Shown one piece after another: positions 60,619-64,000 of a stretch of 64,000 nt of DNA. Each line of letters opens with the position of its first letter. Positions within the stretch are counted from its first letter, which is position 1. The position numbers and the translations under genes were made by a program. The stretch spans positions 248,001 to 312,000 of the forward strand of contig OX365941.1 in assembly GCA_947243795.1 (NCBI GenBank), written 5' to 3'. The stretch comes from Saccharomyces uvarum. Its lineage: Eukaryota > Ascomycota > Saccharomycetes > Saccharomycetales > Saccharomycetaceae. The notes beneath the pieces were generated by a model. The model did no database searches. It was not told the DNA's origin and saw only the letters and a list, made by a program, of their open reading frames with translations.

Positions 60619-61067
60619 TTTCCACGAAAAATGATTCAGTGAAGTGAAATGCCTTGGTTTGTTGCACAGCTCTTAGCGATTGTCTGTTTAATCTGCTTCT
60701 TTCTAGATTGAATGATTTAACTTTTGTTTTAGGCTCCCCAGTGGACGACAAATATTTGGGATTACCCGTTTCATCCCAACTCGGTTATAGAAGTTCAACA
60801 GAGTTTAAGCTATTAAAGAAAACAATTAAAATAGTTTTGTATATTTATGTACTCATTTAGGGATAGAAAATTATTGTGCTTCCACGCTAAAAGTGAGAAA
60901 GGAGGTTTCTTGTTATATAGTAGTATTATTGTCTATCATTGGTTAGTTTCTGTTATCCTCGAACATATAAAACGTAAAGATGTTCTTTTCATTTAAGTGC
61001 TGCCAGTTAGCATGGACTAAGTTGGGTTGCGCAGTGAAACATTATAGTCAAAAAGGTCTTGGTTACG
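60619..61067. promoter_or_regulatory. MRPL22 promoter / TDA7 3' spacer
   Basis: A 449-base spacer between tandem minus-strand genes. It is AT-rich. Small frames at 60654-60860 and 60980-61201 have no protein-like features. No motif is named with confidence. Confidence 0.5.
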
Positions 61068-62858
61068 TCATATTATTTCTCTTAAAAACCCATGTGAATT
61101 ATCTTGAGCAGAACCTCTCTCTTCATTTGAGTCATTGTTATTTAAGCCATGTCCGAGATTTATCGAATTTGAAGATAAGGCAGAAAATCCGCCCTGAGTA
61201 GATGAACCCAGCGACGAATACGTAAATGAAGAGACGTACGAAAACCTGTTGTCTGGGTTCATTGAATAATTGCTAATGTTTTGAGAAGAGTTATCGAGGG
61301 TGATACCATTTCTTGGTGGTGGTGCTGGAGCAGTACCCCTAGCTCTAAAATTAAATTCATTGCTAAATGGGTTGTTGGTGGAACTACTTTCCGTATTCGT
61401 TTGTTGAGCACCAGGGTCTTGAGCATGAACTGACGTCTCTCTTGCTTGAGCAGTTGTGGGAAATCCTGTTCTGCGCCCTATTTCGTGACAGAAAGAACTG
61501 TTTTCCTTGAACTCTCTCTTGCTTTTTCTTTTTCTGAACAACAAGAACCAAACTATCACCGCGCATACAAGAATACCACCAATACTACCCACTATACTTC
61601 CTACGATAGTACCAGTGTTTGACTTTGAAGTGCCTTGATTTTGATTGCTGTCTAAACCACCGTCCAGCCAGTGCTGGTAGAAAGACATATCTGCAGTAAT
61701 GGTTGAAGATGGAACAGAAAATGAGCTTACTACACTTTTGGCAAGTGCAACCGTAGTAGGCAATCCGGTTGTAAATGTTGTAGAAGAGCCAGTGATATCG
61801 TATGCTTGAGTATAAAAATAATAGATAGTTTGTGAGTCTTCGGAGCTTGATACGACCCCCATACTATACGTTTGGCTTGATGATGTCAGTGGAGTCGTAG
61901 AAGTGGCAGTGGTGGTGGGTGGAGAAGTTGTCATTGGCACATTACTACTAGAAGTATAGGTTGTTTGTTCGGAAGAATATGTGTTATCGCTCGAAAAAGA
62001 GCTTGTATATGCGCTTGTGGGAACATCTGATGAAGATGAAGGACGGCTTGAAGAAGACGATGTACTAGTGGTTTGACTAGAATCTAGCTTTGGCATACGT
62101 GTGACCGAAGTGGTGCTCAGAAAAGTGTCTGAAACTGTCGAAGATGGGGTCGATGAATCCGACATTGAAGAATCGCTTTTAGTGGAGGAATTAGTAGCTG
62201 ATGAAAGCAGGGAAGTGTATATCAATGTGGATGTAATCCGATCGGAATATGAAGATGTAATGTCTTCATTTGATGTTGAGGAAGATGTAAAAGTTGTCGA
62301 AGATTCCGTTGGTGTGGCTTGTGGGGTGCTGGTAACTTGCGAGGAAGTTATTTCCGCAGAAGATAGAGAAGTAAAACTGGGAGATATAGCAGAAGGCGTT
62401 GAGGAGGAGAAAGACGTAGAAGCGCTCTCGAGCGATGATTTTCCGGAGTCTGAATATAATGAAGATGATGGTGATGGAGATGACGAAAGAATCGATAAGG
62501 ATGGCGTGATGACAGAGAAGGAGGTAGTGGCTGAATCATACCGTGAACTTTCCGTCTGTTGCCCGCTCGATTGGCCATCAATAGAAGATGATATCAAAGT
62601 GTATGTTGAAGATATGGAAGAAGACGAATACACGCTCTCATCAGAAATCGTGTTTGAGGAGCGGTATGTAGGGTTAGAAGTACTGGATACCGGTGGCAAT
62701 GAGGTTAGACTTCCCTGCTGGGGTATTAATGTCGAAGAAGGCGTGGAGGAGACATAGGTCGATGAGGAAATTAGACTGCTGCTTTGACCGCTGATGGACA
62801 GTGATGACGTACTTACTTGCTCAAGAGTGTCCTTCCCGAGGGTACTATTAGAGCTCAT
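61068..62858 (-). CDS. TDA7: Tda7, Ser/Thr-rich single-pass membrane protein
   Basis: Vacuolar or cell-surface membrane protein of unknown function, related to its paralogue YDL211C. The first 400 residues are Ser/Thr-rich and probably O-mannosylated ([11 protein letters not shown]..., [13 protein letters not shown]), resembling Wsc-type sensors but without a WSC Cys domain. One transmembrane segment is clear at about residues 415-440 ([24 protein letters not shown]), then a basic stop-transfer [11 protein letters not shown] and an Asn/Ser-rich cytoplasmic tail. A classical N-terminal signal peptide is not visible. The 596 residues compare with about 636, the shortening lying in the Ser-rich part. 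Confidence 0.92.
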   Translation of the reverse strand: MSSNSTLGKDTLEQVSTSSLSISGQSSSLISSSTYVSSTPSSTLIPQQGSLTSLPPVSSTSNPTYRSSNTISDESVYSSSSISSTYTLISSSIDGQSSGQQTESSRYDSATTSFSVITPSLSILSSSPSPSSSLYSDSGKSSLESASTSFSSSTPSAISPSFTSLSSAEITSSQVTSTPQATPTESSTTFTSSSTSNEDITSSYSDRITSTLIYTSLLSSATNSSTKSDSSMSDSSTPSSTVSDTFLSTTSVTRMPKLDSSQTTSTSSSSSRPSSSSDVPTSAYTSSFSSDNTYSSEQTTYTSSSNVPMTTSPPTTTATSTTPLTSSSQTYSMGVVSSSEDSQTIYYFYTQAYDITGSSTTFTTGLPTTVALAKSVVSSFSVPSSTITADMSFYQHWLDGGLDSNQNQGTSKSNTGTIVGSIVGSIGGILVCAVIVWFLLFRKRKSKREFKENSSFCHEIGRRTGFPTTAQARETSVHAQDPGAQQTNTESSSTNNPFSNEFNFRARGTAPAPPPRNGITLDNSSQNISNYSMNPDNRFSYVSSFTYSSLGSSTQGGFSALSSNSINLGHGLNNNDSNEERGSAQDNSHGFLREII

Positions 62859-63266
62859 ACGATGACTGCTGTAAGTTTTTTTTAGAATTTTTTTTAAAGT
62901 TCCTTTAAGTAATGATGTGTGATATTGGGATATTAAGTGCTAAGCGAAAGTGTAATAAACAAACAGAGCAGAGAAAGCGTCTATACTATTCCGAAGTTGT
63001 TTGCTAGTGGTGGTCGTTGTATATAATGAGTGTAGAGCGACCCTTCTTGGATTAATAATCTTCGAGCTGTCTCTTTAGATCTTGTTTACCTCATTTCCTT
63101 CTGCTTTTTTTTTTTTTCCGCACGCCCTCCCCGTGCCTTGATAAGTTATTTTAAAAATAGCAGCAATTGGCTATGAACTATATTAAGAGAACATGAATAA
63201 TAGATAATTTACAAGTGATATATAATCGCGTTAATGTACGTAACTTATACACTCAGTTTCGACTGG
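62859..63266. promoter_or_regulatory. TDA7 promoter / NOP13 3' spacer
   Basis: A 408-base spacer with poly-T tracts near 62878-62898 and 63107-63118. No motif or RNA gene is recognised. Confidence 0.5.
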
Positions 63267-64000
63267 CTAGTCAAACTTCATTTTCTTACCTTGGGATGGG
63301 ACAATAGCTGCAGATCCTCTTTGCGCGGTAGCCAATGCTACACTACTCTTGGTACGGTTATTGGAATCCACGGGTGGACGCCTATTAGCGTTAGACCTTT
63401 TGTACTCGGGTTTACTACCGCTATCCTGTCTTGGGCGATCGTATTCTCTGTTGTTGGAGATGTCAAAAGAACGGGGTTTGTCATGAGTGACATTTTCAAC
63501 CTTTTTACGGACTTGTCTCTTACTTCTGTCTTCACCGTATTCCATTCTTAATGGTCTTCCCGCGATCTTTCTACAGCTTTTATCCTTCAACGCATTAGTG
63601 GAGCCTTCCTCATTCTTGAAATCAATAAACGCAAACCCTTTACATTTACCACTATCTTCGAATGTTGCCATACGGATCTTCACAATATCACCACAGTGTT
63701 GGAAATGTTTTCTTAACAAATCATCGGTGACATCAAATGACAAATTACCCACGAATAGAATCCTAGAGGGTGGGTTTTTGGACATGGCAACGAAATCTTC
63801 CTTGTCTGGTCTACCCGAAAAGTTCTCAGAGTCCTTGATTAGCATGTTTCTCCCGTTCAAATGAGATTCAGACAATTCCAAGACTGCTTTCATTTGCTCT
63901 ACGTTCTTGAAGAACATGTAGCAGAACCCTTTATTTTGCATAGAGTTGGAGGTCTTGGAAGCAACACGGGGCATGGACAATCTGGTTATGTCTTGTTGAA
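63267..64000 (-). CDS. NOP13: Nop13, nucleolar RNA-binding protein (5' partial)
   Basis: Nucleolar protein found in pre-ribosomal complexes, related to Nsr1. Only the C-terminal part is inside the window; the frame is open to the edge (QQDITRLSMPRV...), so the start is outside. The visible portion has the end of RRM1 (NKGFCYMFFKNVEQMKAVLELSESHLNGR) and a complete RRM2: RILFVGNLSFDVTDDLLRKHF as RNP2 and CKGFAFIDFKNEEGSTNAL as RNP1. A basic Arg/Ser/Asn tail follows, ending PSQGKKMKFD. About 245 of an expected 400 residues are present. Confidence 0.95.
   Translation of the reverse strand, partial: QQDITRLSMPRVASKTSNSMQNKGFCYMFFKNVEQMKAVLELSESHLNGRNMLIKDSENFSGRPDKEDFVAMSKNPPSRILFVGNLSFDVTDDLLRKHFQHCGDIVKIRMATFEDSGKCKGFAFIDFKNEEGSTNALKDKSCRKIAGRPLRMEYGEDRSKRQVRKKVENVTHDKPRSFDISNNREYDRPRQDSGSKPEYKRSNANRRPPVDSNNRTKSSVALATAQRGSAAIVPSQGKKMKFD

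Noticed and set aside
62101-62757. A 218-codon plus-strand frame opposite TDA7
   Set aside because: Ser/Thr-rich repeats on the coding strand leave the antisense frame free of stops and rich in Glu/Asp/Val; nothing suggests a protein.

Overview
The window is budding-yeast nuclear DNA from the genus Saccharomyces. It is collinear, gene for gene and strand for strand, with the left arm of S. cerevisiae chromosome XIV from IES2 (YNL215W) to NOP13 (YNL175C). Evidence is the unbroken order of recognisable proteins, nearly intron-free dense genes, AT-rich intergenes and yeast motifs such as URS1, PAC and Reb1 sites. It does not look like the S. cerevisiae reference. From memory of the reference proteins, even RPS3 and SRP1 carry several substitutions, and fast genes (PEX17, SPS18, KAR1) differ at roughly a quarter of positions. 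A more distant sibling of the sensu stricto group is likely, but the species cannot be named from sequence reading alone. No tRNA, LTR, transposon or CRISPR was recognised.

Layout. 1-7.0 kb: IES2 (5' truncated by the window edge), PEX17, RRG9, VID27, MRX7, MER1. 7.3-16 kb: SSB2, YNL208W, RIO2, RTT106, and the divergent sporulation pair SPS18/SPS19. 16-30 kb is a run of minus-strand genes: PSY2, NNR1, GCR2, WHI3, SLZ1, YNL195C, YNL194C. 30-47.8 kb is a run of plus-strand genes: YNL193W, CHS1, DUG3, YNL190W, SRP1, KAR1, SWT21, UBP10. 47.8-64 kb: MRPL19, NPR1, IPI3, PBR1, RHO5, RPS3, MRPL22, TDA7 and the 3' part of NOP13.

Themes. Several genes serve meiosis and sporulation: MER1 (meiotic splicing activator), SPS18/SPS19, SLZ1 (mRNA m6A complex) and YNL194C. 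Perfect URS1 sites lie upstream of MER1 and SLZ1. The SPS18/19 intergene holds a middle sporulation element, a long GC palindrome and an oleate response element. Ribosome biogenesis and translation are represented by RIO2, IPI3, NOP13, RPS3, SSB2, MRPL19 and MRPL22.

No new multi-gene system was found; this is ordinary, conserved core chromosome. The best leads are local: a well-formed candidate 5'-UTR intron before YNL195C, an out-of-frame uORF overlapping the SPS19 start, a triple overlapping ATG at the KAR1 start, a 32Q+38Q tract in Whi3, a GC-rich diverged 3' half of SWT21, N-terminal extensions of SWT21 and RTT106, and a 2-kb gene-poor gap between RHO5 and RPS3.
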